A stretch of DNA of 56,848 nt from Verrucomicrobiaceae bacterium (GCA_016795465.1 JAEUHK010000064.1:1-56848); one strand, 5' to 3'. Shown: positions 31,395 to 41,174, counted from the first letter of the stretch. Numbers and translations: made by a program. The notes: generated by a model from the letters alone, not told the origin.

Positions 31395-32261
31395 TCATCT
31401 CGGCTCGCTCAAACGCCGGACCCACTGGCTCGGCGGGACGCCTTTTTCCTCGGCGAAGGCGCGGCTGAAATGGGAGAAGCTTTGGTAGCCGACCTCGAGC
31501 GCGGCTTCGGAGACGTTGCAGCGGCCAGTTGCAATGAGTGAGGCGGCTTTTTCGATGCGGGCACGGCGCAGCCAGTTCGACAAGGTGAAGCCCTCGACCT
31601 GCGTGAAGGTGCGGCTGAGATGGCTGGCGGCACAACCGGCGATGACCGCGAGCTCGTCGAGGCTCGGTGGTGCATCGAGCTGCTCCAGCAGCGCTTCCTT
31701 CACCTTTCTCACACGTTCCTGCGAGGTGCGCAGCGTGCGGCTAACGGCGGTCTCGGCCTCGTTTGCCGGTCGAAACAGCGCGTGGATGAGATACTCGGTG
31801 AGTCGTGCGGTTTCGAGGAGCTGCCGCGCCTGCACGCAGAGCTGCGGCTGCATCGGTCCGCGTGCCCAGCCTTCATCTTCCTCGGTCAAAGGCAGGCGCA
31901 GCAGGGCACGATCCAGACCATTCACCAGCGGTCGAAAGGACTCGTTCAGTTCGCTGTCGAGCCCGCCGAGCGTCTGCCGCAGCCAGGCATCCGGAAAGAC
32001 GAGCGTGAGGCACTCGTGACGCTCACGGGAGGCGAGGCGTCGTGCGAGACGCAGCTCATGCTCGCCGGCCCGCAGCCAGCAAATCGTGCGCGGCGGGATG
32101 AGCGTCTGCGTGCCATCCTGCCAGTGCAGCTCGGCCTCGCCGCGGAGATTGAAATGCGCCACGAGGGCATCCGGCAACACCGCGCCAGGCCAGTCACTCT
32201 CGACGCGGTCTGGCGCGGTATGCCAGAGTCGTTGAGGTGGCGGGATGAGGTCGGCGGGCAT
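31395..32261 (-). CDS. AraC-family transcription regulator
   Basis: A 288-residue protein. The N-terminal half is a cupin-like sensor (GEAELHWQDGTQTLIPPRTI). The C-terminal 100 residues hold two helix-turn-helix motifs (SLDELAVIAGCAASHLSRTF and NVSEAALEVGYQSFSHFSRA) and end FAEEKGVPPSQWVRRLSEPR. It is the first gene of the minus-strand run, 69 bases before YceI, and is the obvious candidate regulator of the biosynthetic operon. The inducer is unknown. Confidence 0.9.
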   Translation of the reverse strand: MPADLIPPPQRLWHTAPDRVESDWPGAVLPDALVAHFNLRGEAELHWQDGTQTLIPPRTICWLRAGEHELRLARRLASRERHECLTLVFPDAWLRQTLGGLDSELNESFRPLVNGLDRALLRLPLTEEDEGWARGPMQPQLCVQARQLLETARLTEYLIHALFRPANEAETAVSRTLRTSQERVRKVKEALLEQLDAPPSLDELAVIAGCAASHLSRTFTQVEGFTLSNWLRRARIEKAASLIATGRCNVSEAALEVGYQSFSHFSRAFAEEKGVPPSQWVRRLSEPR

Positions 32262-32268
32262 TGTTTAG

Positions 32269-32285
32269 TTGATACTCAGTCTCAA
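32269..32285. promoter_or_regulatory. Imperfect palindrome upstream of the AraC gene
   Basis: TTGATACTCAGTCTCAA, with outer TTGA/TCAA, lies 8 bases upstream of the AraC start and just before a run of seven A. It is a candidate operator only; one copy, no experimental support. Confidence 0.3.
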
Positions 32286-32333
32286 TTTGGGTGCAAAAAA
32301 AGGGTGAAGCCAATTCGCCGTCGCTCCGAGGCC

Positions 32334-34541
32334 TCACCGCACATCCAGGCACACCACGCTGCCGTCGTTGTTGCGGCACAAAATGCGGCCGTGGGCCAAA
32401 ACGGGCTGCACATAGCTTTTCCCACCGAGCACCTGGACGCGGCTGAGGATGTCGATTTTGTCCGCGAGGAGCTTCGCGAGCACGAGCTCGCCCTTGCTCG
32501 TCAAAATGAGCGTGTGACCGTCATCGCAGACCATCGCGCTGCCTTTGTCGATCTCAGCGGTCTGCCAACGAGAGATGCCGGTGGCGAGGTCGATGAGACG
32601 CAGATCGTTCACGCCGCGTTTCGCGTCGTTGAAGGCGAAGATGTGGCCCTGCACGGGCACGCCGCTTTGGAAGAGCAGGCCCACCTCACGCTCGCTCCAC
32701 AGCTCGGTGAGAGCCGTTTCATCCCAGGCGAGCACGCGACTGCCCATCGTGCCGGTGTGCGAGATGAAAAACAAATCGTTGTGACGCACCGGCGTGGCGC
32801 AGTTGCAAAAATCCCGCGTCTCCGTGGCGTGGCGGGCGAGCAGTTTGCCATCGGCGATGGCACGCAGCTCCAGCGCTTCGCCTTTGAAGAGCACGAGCTG
32901 CTTGCCGGAGACAAACGGTGTCGCGTAACCGGCCTCGCCGCTGCCAGTCTGCCAGATCGTTTCGCCCGTGACGGCATCGAGGCACACGTTCGAGCCCTCC
33001 GCGCCGCCGACATCGAGATAGAGCCGGCCATCATGCAACGCGGGACTCGTGGACCATCCATACACGGGCCGCTTGCCGTCGAAGTCCTTCAAAAAGCTCT
33101 TCTGCCACTTCACCGCACCGTTCTGCGCATTGAGACAGAGCAGATCGCCCTCGCGGCTGATGAAGTAAACACGTCCATCGCTCACCGTGGGCGTAGTGGC
33201 GGGGCCGTAGGGCACGATGCTCATCTCGTGCGCCTTGGTCGGGACATCAAGGATGTGCCTCCACACCGGTTTGCCCGTTTCGAGATCGAGGCAGAAGACC
33301 GTGTCGTGATCCGCTCCGTCGTTTCCACTCGTGAAAACGCGATCACCAATCACCGCGAAGCTCGCGAGCCCTTTGCCCAGCTCCGCCTTCCACAGCACGG
33401 GCGGGCCATCCGCAGGCCATTTGGTGTTCCAACCGGTCTCCGGCGTCGTTCCATCGCCGCGGGGGCCTTGATAGCGCGACCAATCGCTTTCGGACTTTTT
33501 CGTCGTTTCGGCGAAAACCGGCGCTGGAGAGGCTTTTCGCGTGCTGACGGACTTTTTGGCTTCTTCGGGCAATGTAGCCGAATCCTTCGCAGGCAATGCA
33601 ATGACCTCCGGCGGTGCCTTTTGGCCTTCACGGCTCTCACCACCGATGGCGATGATTTTTCCGGCTCCACCACTCAGCAAGCGATGGAAATAACGCGGAT
33701 GCGCTAGCCTCGCGACACTCACCCAAGCCTCGCCGCGCAGCTCCAGCAGCTCACCGCTCACACCACTCGCGAAAAGCCGGCCTTCATGCGCCACCGCCGC
33801 GAACCCAAAGCCGCCGATCTTGTCCGCGGGCAGCTTTGGGCCTTCGCTCCAAGTGCCACTCGTCGAATCGAGCACGGACACCGCGGTGGTTGTTTCATCT
33901 TCATCGGTCATGCCGCCGATGGCATACACCTTCGCGCCGATGGCCTGCACCGCGAGCGCACGACGCTTAAATGGCTGCGGATGACTTTCCCAAGCCGCGT
34001 CCGCCTTGCTCAAATCGAGCGTGAGGTAGGTTTCATGCCACACGGCATCGCTCTCACCTTCCAAACGCCATCCACCGATCACGAAGAGCTTCTCGCCGCA
34101 CACGATGCTATCGTGACTGGAGCGTCGCTGTGGCAGTTTCGGCAGCGGATGCCACTTTCCATCACTCACGCGATACAGCGCCGCGGTCTCGCTCGACCAC
34201 AGATCCTGCTCTTTGCCCTTTTCATTCCGCGCCGCCATGCCGCCGATGCGGATGACGCCATCCTTCGCCACCACGAGCGAGGCACCTTGTGCGGGCTCGT
34301 CTTTGAGCAGCGCCTCCCATTGCTCCGCTCCAGGTTTCCAGCGGAAGAGATCGCCATGCACCTCCTCGCGGTTGTACTTGTGCCGTTTGCCGCTGTGACC
34401 GCCGTAAAAATACAGCGAGCCATCCGGCGTGCCCGCCGCGCCAAAGCTGGCGACGGGCAGTGGAAGCTCCGGTGGCGTGTCAGATGCCGCGGAGGCCAAT
34501 GAGACGGCCAGCAGCAGGGAGAGAAGGGAAAAAGCTTTCAT
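32334..34541 (-). CDS. Secreted double-propeller protein: kelch N-half, PQQ-like C-half
   Basis: 735 residues from the ATG at 34541 (signal peptide MKAFSLLSLLLAVSLASA). Residues about 20-320 carry kelch motifs (GSLYFYGGHSGKRHKYN, KLFVIGGWRLEGES, KVYAIGGMTDEDETTTAVSV, KIIAIGGESREG). After a charged linker, residues about 365-735 are a PQQ-like propeller (WSRYQGPRGDGTTPETGWNT, VFCLDLETGKPVWRH, LLCLNAQNGAVKWQKSFLKD, NVCLDAVTGETIWQTG). PQQ-type quinoprotein dehydrogenase residues are not evident, so it is probably a binding or scaffold protein. It diverges from a TonB receptor gene. Confidence 0.85.
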   Translation of the reverse strand: MKAFSLLSLLLAVSLASAASDTPPELPLPVASFGAAGTPDGSLYFYGGHSGKRHKYNREEVHGDLFRWKPGAEQWEALLKDEPAQGASLVVAKDGVIRIGGMAARNEKGKEQDLWSSETAALYRVSDGKWHPLPKLPQRRSSHDSIVCGEKLFVIGGWRLEGESDAVWHETYLTLDLSKADAAWESHPQPFKRRALAVQAIGAKVYAIGGMTDEDETTTAVSVLDSTSGTWSEGPKLPADKIGGFGFAAVAHEGRLFASGVSGELLELRGEAWVSVARLAHPRYFHRLLSGGAGKIIAIGGESREGQKAPPEVIALPAKDSATLPEEAKKSVSTRKASPAPVFAETTKKSESDWSRYQGPRGDGTTPETGWNTKWPADGPPVLWKAELGKGLASFAVIGDRVFTSGNDGADHDTVFCLDLETGKPVWRHILDVPTKAHEMSIVPYGPATTPTVSDGRVYFISREGDLLCLNAQNGAVKWQKSFLKDFDGKRPVYGWSTSPALHDGRLYLDVGGAEGSNVCLDAVTGETIWQTGSGEAGYATPFVSGKQLVLFKGEALELRAIADGKLLARHATETRDFCNCATPVRHNDLFFISHTGTMGSRVLAWDETALTELWSEREVGLLFQSGVPVQGHIFAFNDAKRGVNDLRLIDLATGISRWQTAEIDKGSAMVCDDGHTLILTSKGELVLAKLLADKIDILSRVQVLGGKSYVQPVLAHGRILCRNNDGSVVCLDVR

Positions 34542-34703
34542 GGGGGACTTCTGCGATACTCCGCCTACGCGGCCGCGCTTGCGCCGGTTTGCGCAAAGCT
34601 GGCGGTGAAATGACTTCGCACGTCTTTCCGCGCAAACGAGCGTCATTCTTCATCAAGCGGGCCAAAGCGTGGGTTTCGGCAGGTGGCTAGAGCAGCGGCC
34701 CGC

Positions 34704-37004
34704 ATGAAACTCCCTCACCGCAACCGACTTCTTCTCTGTCTTTGGCCGCTCACCGCGCTCGGGCAGGCTCCTGACACCACGCAGCCTCCGTTTGGCGAAC
34801 CCATTCCCGTGCCGCTCACGCAGGGCGACATTACAAACGCCACCGGGGCGGTGCTGCCGGAGGTGGTCATCGTGGACTCGCGCACGGCGAAAAAGGGCTC
34901 CGAGGTGGCCGCGTCCACCACGGTGCTGGATCAGGATGCCAGCGTCTTCTCGCTGGCCACCAGCATGCGTGACTACCAGCGCTACGAGCCGGGTGTGAGC
35001 GTGCCCTTCGGCTTCAGCGGCGGCGGACCGAGCCGCAGCGGACGCAGCGGCACCGGCAGCATCAACATCCGAGGTCTCGATGGCAACCGCGTGCTCATGC
35101 AGACCGACGGCATCCGCCAGGCGGACCAGTTTAACTTTGGCGGCACGACGAACATCGGTCGTGATTACCTCGACGTGGATGCTTTGAAGCAGGTGGAGAT
35201 CCTCAAAAACGCCGCGTCCTCGCTTTATGGCAGTGATGCGCTCGGCGGCGTGGTGTCGTTTGTCACCAAAGACCCCGCGGACATCCTCAACGGCAAAAAC
35301 TGGGGCGTCGAATCCACCACACGTTTCGACACCGCGGACGACAGCTTCTCGCAGACGCTCGCCTCCGCCATGAAAACCGGCCAGCTCGAATGGCTCGTGC
35401 TCCACACCTGGCGTCAGGGCCACGAGATGGACAATCGCGGCACCATCATCCCCGATCTCAGCGACTACGAAGTGCGGAACTGGCTCGCCAAGCTCGTGTG
35501 GAAGCCGGATGAGCATCACACCTTCAAACTCACCGGCGAGTATCTCCAGCGTGAAAGCTCGAACGACCTGCTCAACGCCCGCCGCCAGTTCCTTTCCTCC
35601 GGCTTCATCTTTCGCACGAACTCCATGCTGCTCGACGACGAGGTCTCGCGCTACCGCATCAGCCTCGGGCATGAATATGATAGAGGCAGCGACACCGGCC
35701 TCGTGGACCGTTTCAACTGGCAAATCTACTTCCAGGAATCCCGCACCGAGGAGCACATCCTGGAGGATCGCGATCGTATCACGCCCAGCTTTAACGACCG
35801 CTTCCGCGACCGGAACAACGTCTATTGGCAGAGCCACGTCGGAGCGCAGGCCAACTTCGTGAGCAATTTCTCAACGGGCTCGCTCCAGCACTCGCTGGCT
35901 TATGGCGCGGAGTTCATCACGTCCTTCTCCCGCCGCACCCGCGACGGAACGGAGTATAACTTCACCACCAACACCACGACGAAGGTCTTCACGCCGGACA
36001 CCTTCCCGCTCAAAGACATGCCGGATAGCGAGACGCTGCGCTATGGAGCCTACATCCAGGATGAGATCAGTTGGGGGCCGGACCGTCGCTACATCCTCAC
36101 ACCCGGCCTGCGCATCGAATACTACCAGATCCATGTCGATAACGACACCCTCTACTTGCGTGCCAGCGGCGGCAATCCAGGCACAGACTATGAGAAATTC
36201 TCCATCGCCCCGAAGCTCTCCTTCCTCGCGAAGCTCGACGAGCAGCACAGCGCCTACTTCCGCTATGCCATGGGCTTCCGCAATCCCACGCCGGAAGACC
36301 TCAACGGCACCGTCACGAACATCCCCTTCAACTACATGACCATCCCAAACCCGGATTTGAAGAACGAGACGAGCCAGAGCTTCGAGCTCGGCCTGCGCGG
36401 GCAGTATGACAAGGCCGCGTGGTCGCTCGCCGCCTACTACAACCACTATCAAAACTTCATCCAGCTCTTCGCCAACGCGGGCGGAGCAGGCACACCCGCC
36501 AGCCCCACCATCTTCCAAAGCCAGAACCTCAGCCAGGCCACCATCTACGGCGTCGAAATCAAAGGCGACGCCTGCCTCGATTTCATCAGCCCGGCACTGC
36601 GAAACGTCACGCTCTTCGGCAACGCGGCCTACTCACAAGGCTGGGACGGGCAGAACGACCAGCCGCTCGCCTCGATCGATCCCTTCAAGGCCGTCGCCGG
36701 CCTGCGCTATGCGTGGGAGGATTTCCAGTTGGAGTTCATGACGACCTACACCGCCCGCCAGGGCCTCACCTCCGGTGTCGCCACGCCGAACCAGTTCGTT
36801 CCCTCCGCCTTCGTGATGCTCGACCTCGTCGCCCGCTGGCAGGTTGCCGAAAAAGTCACCTTCACCGCCGGCCTCTACAACCTCACCAACGAAAAAGCCT
36901 GGCGCTATCAAGACATCCGCGGCCTCTCCACCGCCACCACGGACCTCGATCGCTACACACTCCCCGGCATCAACGCCCGCTTCGCCTTGAACATCCGATT
37001 CTGA
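34704..37004 (+). CDS. TonB-dependent outer-membrane receptor (haem/haemoglobin receptor type)
   Basis: About 766 residues from the ATG at 34704, which gives the signal peptide MKLPHRNRLLLCLWPLTALG-Q. The plug domain (about 50-200) has VVIVDSRTAKKGSEVAASTT and SINIRGLDGNRVLMQTDGIR, then ALKQVEILKNAASSLYGSDA followed by LGGVVSFVTKDP, as in the haem/haemoglobin receptor family. The 22-strand barrel follows with FRYAMGFRNPTPEDLNGTV, LKNETSQSFELGLRGQYD and the closing aromatic motif (NARFALNIRF). The usual haem-ligand FRAP/NPNL box is only partly matched: FRNP, and NPDL in IPNPDLKNET. A TonB box was not found. The substrate may be haem, which would fit the nearby multihaem cytochromes. Confidence 0.87.
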   Translation: MKLPHRNRLLLCLWPLTALGQAPDTTQPPFGEPIPVPLTQGDITNATGAVLPEVVIVDSRTAKKGSEVAASTTVLDQDASVFSLATSMRDYQRYEPGVSVPFGFSGGGPSRSGRSGTGSINIRGLDGNRVLMQTDGIRQADQFNFGGTTNIGRDYLDVDALKQVEILKNAASSLYGSDALGGVVSFVTKDPADILNGKNWGVESTTRFDTADDSFSQTLASAMKTGQLEWLVLHTWRQGHEMDNRGTIIPDLSDYEVRNWLAKLVWKPDEHHTFKLTGEYLQRESSNDLLNARRQFLSSGFIFRTNSMLLDDEVSRYRISLGHEYDRGSDTGLVDRFNWQIYFQESRTEEHILEDRDRITPSFNDRFRDRNNVYWQSHVGAQANFVSNFSTGSLQHSLAYGAEFITSFSRRTRDGTEYNFTTNTTTKVFTPDTFPLKDMPDSETLRYGAYIQDEISWGPDRRYILTPGLRIEYYQIHVDNDTLYLRASGGNPGTDYEKFSIAPKLSFLAKLDEQHSAYFRYAMGFRNPTPEDLNGTVTNIPFNYMTIPNPDLKNETSQSFELGLRGQYDKAAWSLAAYYNHYQNFIQLFANAGGAGTPASPTIFQSQNLSQATIYGVEIKGDACLDFISPALRNVTLFGNAAYSQGWDGQNDQPLASIDPFKAVAGLRYAWEDFQLEFMTTYTARQGLTSGVATPNQFVPSAFVMLDLVARWQVAEKVTFTAGLYNLTNEKAWRYQDIRGLSTATTDLDRYTLPGINARFALNIRF

Positions 37005-37007
37005 CTT

Positions 37008-38633
37008 TCAAAACTTCACCATCATCTCGCTGCGGCCGCCGTAGCCGGTGGTGCCTTTCTCGTCGAGGCTGGCGAAGCCGCCGAGGATCCAGATGAGACC
37101 GCGGGAGATGCCCCATTGGTATTGGGCGCCGATGGCTCCGGTGAGGGGCTCGGGATTGCTGTCGTAGCCTTTGCGGGCACCGATTTCGACGAGGAGCTGA
37201 TGGTAGGCAGCGGCGTCAAAGAAGTGCTGGAAGCCGATGGAGGCACCGATGCTGTCTCCCGAGCGGTTCGCGAGCGGCGCACCATAGCCGCCGAGGCCGA
37301 CGGCGCGGTTCATGAGGCCCATGCGGCCAAGCGGGCCGCCGGTGGCGGGATCACGTGCGGCGGAGGTGTAGTTGTCCACGCCGATGAAGGTGTTGAGATA
37401 GACGATATCGGAGCTGCCGGGGAGGGTGCGGGAGAGCTCGTGGGTGAAGATGTAGCCGTTGTTCACGGCGGGGGTGTGATCGTCGAGAGACCAGGAGGCA
37501 TTGGCACGAAGGGTGGAGCCCCAGTGACCGATGCGGCGAATGTGGCCGATGCCGAGATAAGCGCCATCGCCGCCGGTGCTGCGGCTGCCTTTGACGTAGG
37601 CGGCATCGGTTTCGAGGGTGAAGCCGGCGTAGTCGAGCGTGGTGGAGACGGCGAAGAGCTTCGCGCCCTGGTCTTCGACGTTGTTGCCGCGGTTGATCTG
37701 GTTGACGCCGAACCAGCCGGTGACGCGGGTGTTGGAGGCACCGAGCATGTAGATGTTGTGCCGGGTGACGGCGAGGGCGTCGATGGTGTCGTTCATCATC
37801 ATGCCGTCCTGCATGATGACGGGCTGGCGGCCGATGCTGAACTGGTAGTCGAGGCGGTGCTTGTCCTGTGGATCGAGAAAGGGGAAGAGCTCGCCGAAGT
37901 CGCCTTCAAAGAAGAGCGTCTGCGGGACCATGTTGAAGCGGTGGTCCCAGCCTTCGCGACGTGAACCGCCCGCAAGGGTGTAACCGCTGAAGCTGGCATT
38001 CCGGTCAAAGGGGCGGAAGCCGATGAGGATGCGCTCGGTGCCGGTGAGATAGACGTTTCCGAAGAGATCGAGGCGGTTAGCCCACTCGCTGATGTCGGTG
38101 GTGCCGCGTTGAAAGGTCTGCAAGGCGCTGCGGAGCGTGCCGAAGGCCATGAAGGTGGGCCGCCACGTGGCTCCGGTGGGCATTTTGAAGCCGGGATGGA
38201 TGGGACCGGGGCTGAGGAAGCGGTCGCCGCCGAAAAGACTTTTGCGGTCGGGGATCTCGGTGTCGCTGTCGTCGGTGGCGCGTTGCTCGATGAGCTCGCG
38301 GCGCTCGCGGTTGCTGGCGAAAATGAGGTCATCGATCTGTTCGGTGACGGTGCGGTATTGCTCGGGCCTGCCACGGGCGAACTGCTCGAAGGGCACGACC
38401 TCGTCGCTCATCTCCAAGGCGCCGGCGTTGCTGATGTTCACCGGCCCGGCGGAGCCGTTTTCGGCGTTTTCGGGCAAAACGAGGTCGGCGAGGATTTCGG
38501 GCCTTTTGACGGTTTCGGGCGTCGAATCGGCCTGCGGCACGATGGCGCGGCGAACCTCTTCTTTCGGCGGTGACTCGGCGAGGGCGAAAAACGGGCACGC
38601 GAGCGTCAAAGCGATGATGAAGGGCTTTTTCAT
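37008..38633 (-). CDS. Outer-membrane beta-barrel protein, candidate porin of a porin-cytochrome conduit
   Basis: 541 residues with a signal peptide (MKKPFIIALTLACPFFALA-E). The C-terminal about 380 residues show alternating hydrophobic strands (WANRLDLFGNVYLTGTERIL, HRLDYQFSIGRQPVIMQDGM, GFTLETDAAYVKGS, GWGS-like turns) and end with an aromatic terminal residue (SEMMVKF), the outer-membrane insertion signal. About 100 residues of a charged N-terminal region precede it. Its start overlaps the stop of the five-haem cytochrome by 4 bases, so the two are made together. This pairing is what suggests a porin-cytochrome complex; no named family is recognised. Confidence 0.72.
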   Translation of the reverse strand: MKKPFIIALTLACPFFALAESPPKEEVRRAIVPQADSTPETVKRPEILADLVLPENAENGSAGPVNISNAGALEMSDEVVPFEQFARGRPEQYRTVTEQIDDLIFASNRERRELIEQRATDDSDTEIPDRKSLFGGDRFLSPGPIHPGFKMPTGATWRPTFMAFGTLRSALQTFQRGTTDISEWANRLDLFGNVYLTGTERILIGFRPFDRNASFSGYTLAGGSRREGWDHRFNMVPQTLFFEGDFGELFPFLDPQDKHRLDYQFSIGRQPVIMQDGMMMNDTIDALAVTRHNIYMLGASNTRVTGWFGVNQINRGNNVEDQGAKLFAVSTTLDYAGFTLETDAAYVKGSRSTGGDGAYLGIGHIRRIGHWGSTLRANASWSLDDHTPAVNNGYIFTHELSRTLPGSSDIVYLNTFIGVDNYTSAARDPATGGPLGRMGLMNRAVGLGGYGAPLANRSGDSIGASIGFQHFFDAAAYHQLLVEIGARKGYDSNPEPLTGAIGAQYQWGISRGLIWILGGFASLDEKGTTGYGGRSEMMVKF

Positions 38634-41059
38634 CGTGCTTTGTCCTCCGGGAAGGGTTCCATGGCGGCTCCGGGCGGGAGGAAGGGCAGGCCTTCCGGCA
38701 CGCCACCGGGCCAGAATTCGGGATGCAGCGGCCCGAGGTTTTTCAGGAGGTATTCCGCGCCTTCCAAAGTGCCTGCGAGAGCGGCTTCGCGGGCCTTTAG
38801 CTCGGCCTCGCTGGTGTGGGGGAAGGGATATTCGCTGCGAGGCACATCGAGGATCTGCTGCGGCGTGGGCGTGAGGTCGAGGCGGTAGTTTGGCTCGCTG
38901 ACGGTGATGCTTTGCTGCCAGATGACGGTGGCTCCGCCGCGGCGCTTGGCGGGATCGGTGGAGCTGCTGACCTGCTGGCCGTGGACGACACGGGTGGCGA
39001 CTTCTTTGGGCGAGAGGTTGTAATCAAAGCCCACGGAGGACATGGCTTTGACGAAGTGGATGGGCACGGACTGCGAGATGAGGCGCATGTCGATGCGGTA
39101 GGGCCGTGCGCCGCTGAGCTGGTCGCGGTCGAGCTCATACTCGGCCCAGCGATGGCCGAGCGGCGGGAGGACGCGGCTTTGCTTGCGCACGGAGGCGGCG
39201 CGGGCGGTGTGGGACTCCGCCTTCGGCGAGGGGCGGATGAAGGGCATGGGGTCCAAAGACACATTCACCGGCAGGGCCTGCTCACGCTCGCCACCGACGA
39301 GGTTCGGGGTGATGAATTTGGACTGGAGGTTGAAGAGGTAGGGATCGAGCACCCAGTGCTGGTCGTCTTTGCGCAGCGGGAGTCCGGCCTGGAGCTTCCA
39401 TGAGCTGGCTTCGAGCCACTGGCCGCTTTTCGGGGCATGGGCATGGACAAAGGTCGACTCGAGGTCGCGGAGGTCGCCGTTCGGGTCGCGGTCGCCACTG
39501 CGGAAGAGCACGCGGCCGGTAGCGTCGGTGACGGTGACCTCCATGAACATGGGGCGGTCTGCGTCCGCTCCGCTAGGCACGGAGTGGCCATCGGTGACGT
39601 TGTGGACATCGACGGCGAAGCGCAGCGCTCTCTCATCATCGCGGGTGATTTTGAACTCACGCCACTGGAGGGCGCGGCGCAGCAGGCGGGTGCGCTCGAC
39701 GAAAGACTGGTTCAGGAGATTGAACTGCCTGCTGAGGATGAGGCGGGCACCTTCGCGGCGCATTTTCGAGCCGGCGGGGTCCTGCGGATCGGCCCAGGGA
39801 AAGCCGACTCCGGCGAGGCGGCGGCCGCGCTCGGTCTCGGAGAGCTTTTCCTCAAACGCGGGCGTGCCCCATCCGTCCCACCAGCGGAAGGTGATCCAGT
39901 CGGAGAGCGCATGCTTTTTCGCCTCGCTGGCGGCTTGTTTCAAAGCGGGGTCGTCACCGGCTGCTGCGGCGTCTTTGATGAAATCGGTCACCTGCCGCGT
40001 CTCGGCCATCGCCTTGCGAAAGCGGTTGCCGTAGGTGAACTCGCGGGCCTCCAGCGAGTGCGGGTAGAGGCCGGGATGCACGACGCTGTAGTCCGGGCCG
40101 AGCATCATGTGGTTCGTGTGCTTGCGGGCGGGCGTGGGGATGCCCTCGCGGCGGTCACGCGGGCTGTTGCGCACGCGGGCGGCGGGGCCAAAGGCGAAAT
40201 TCGTGTCCCGCCCATCAGCGGCGAGCCGGCGGTCTGGCGGTGGCACGGCGCCCTGGGTTTGGTTCATGTGGCAGTCCTGGCAGGAGGTGCCGTTTTTGCT
40301 CGCAGGGGAGTTTTTCCACTCGGTGAAGGTGGACTCGATGCGGAAGCCGTGCGGCACATTCACGTCATGGCAGGCGGCGCAGGCGGCGGAGGTTTGGATG
40401 ACGGGGAACTTGATGGCGTCGGCGTGGACTTGCTTGCCGATCTCGTCGTCCTTGGTCACGAGGCCGAATTTCTTGTCCTCGATGGCCTTTTGGAGGTTCT
40501 CATTGCCCGTGGGGCCATAGACGGGCGCGGTAACAGTGCCGTGCGTCATGCTGATGCGGCCGCTGCTGTTGCCAAAATCCCGGTCCACGCGGTGGCAAAC
40601 CACGCAACTGATGCCCTCAACCATGATCGGCGTGCGCAGCATGGCGCTGGAGAACATTTTCTCCTCCCGCTGCATGCCCACCGCACTGTGGCAGCGGATG
40701 CAAAAGTCACCGTTCGTGCCGGAGGTGCGCTCGGTGATGAAGGTGTGCAGCGAATTGAAGACCGGGTCCATCATGGCGTAGGCATGCGGGGAGACGGACC
40801 ACTCCGCGTAGTGCTCCGGGTGGCACTGCGAGCAGCTCGCAGCGGTGGGGAAGCGCTTCTCGGAGCGGAGCACCTGAAGGTAGGTGCGATGGGCTTTTTC
40901 CGCGGTGTCGCCCGGGCTGGCCTCGGCAGCGACCGCCGCGTCGAGAGCCGCTGGAGGCGGCGCAGGCTCCTGAGCGTGAATTTCGCACACCGGAGCACCC
41001 CAGAACGCCAGCCACCCGAAAGCGGCCAAGCGGGGAAAGGCGGAAAATGGGGCGTTCAT
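38630..41059 (-). CDS. Secreted five-haem cytochrome c
   Basis: 809 residues from the ATG at 41059 (signal peptide about 1-29, ending HAQ). Five CxxCH haem sites are visible: CSQCH 76, CIRCH 120, CVVCH 152, CAACH 227 and CQDCH 260. The first-haem context (AASCSQCHPEHYAEWSVSPH) matches multihaem cytochromes of the c554/NrfA-like superfamily. The C-terminal about 500 residues lack haems and include a beta-rich part (DDERALRFAVDVHNVTDGHS, VPSGADADRPMFMEV) resembling haem-free domains of large cytochromes. It is translationally coupled to the barrel protein and divergent from a four-haem cytochrome, indicating an extracytoplasmic electron route. Confidence 0.9.
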   Translation of the reverse strand: MNAPFSAFPRLAAFGWLAFWGAPVCEIHAQEPAPPPAALDAAVAAEASPGDTAEKAHRTYLQVLRSEKRFPTAASCSQCHPEHYAEWSVSPHAYAMMDPVFNSLHTFITERTSGTNGDFCIRCHSAVGMQREEKMFSSAMLRTPIMVEGISCVVCHRVDRDFGNSSGRISMTHGTVTAPVYGPTGNENLQKAIEDKKFGLVTKDDEIGKQVHADAIKFPVIQTSAACAACHDVNVPHGFRIESTFTEWKNSPASKNGTSCQDCHMNQTQGAVPPPDRRLAADGRDTNFAFGPAARVRNSPRDRREGIPTPARKHTNHMMLGPDYSVVHPGLYPHSLEAREFTYGNRFRKAMAETRQVTDFIKDAAAAGDDPALKQAASEAKKHALSDWITFRWWDGWGTPAFEEKLSETERGRRLAGVGFPWADPQDPAGSKMRREGARLILSRQFNLLNQSFVERTRLLRRALQWREFKITRDDERALRFAVDVHNVTDGHSVPSGADADRPMFMEVTVTDATGRVLFRSGDRDPNGDLRDLESTFVHAHAPKSGQWLEASSWKLQAGLPLRKDDQHWVLDPYLFNLQSKFITPNLVGGEREQALPVNVSLDPMPFIRPSPKAESHTARAASVRKQSRVLPPLGHRWAEYELDRDQLSGARPYRIDMRLISQSVPIHFVKAMSSVGFDYNLSPKEVATRVVHGQQVSSSTDPAKRRGGATVIWQQSITVSEPNYRLDLTPTPQQILDVPRSEYPFPHTSEAELKAREAALAGTLEGAEYLLKNLGPLHPEFWPGGVPEGLPFLPPGAAMEPFPEDKAR

Positions 41060-41174
41060 GGGCAAAAGAGAGCCGGGGGAGGCAAAGATCGGCGGGTTGC
41101 TGTTATGGTTATTATATTGGATATTGAGTTTGAAATCAACAAGCCCTAAGTTTTCCCGTTCACCGCTCTTGGTC

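Noticed and set aside
31620..33707. A 695-codon plus-strand frame over AraC and the kelch/PQQ gene
   Set aside because: It spans two unrelated minus-strand genes; composition typical of a shadow.
41128..41144. FNR/CRP-like site TTGAGTTTGAAATCAA between the divergent cytochrome genes
   Set aside because: The half-sites are separated by 6 bases instead of 4 and the left half is imperfect; too weak to call, though the AT-rich gap surely holds promoters.
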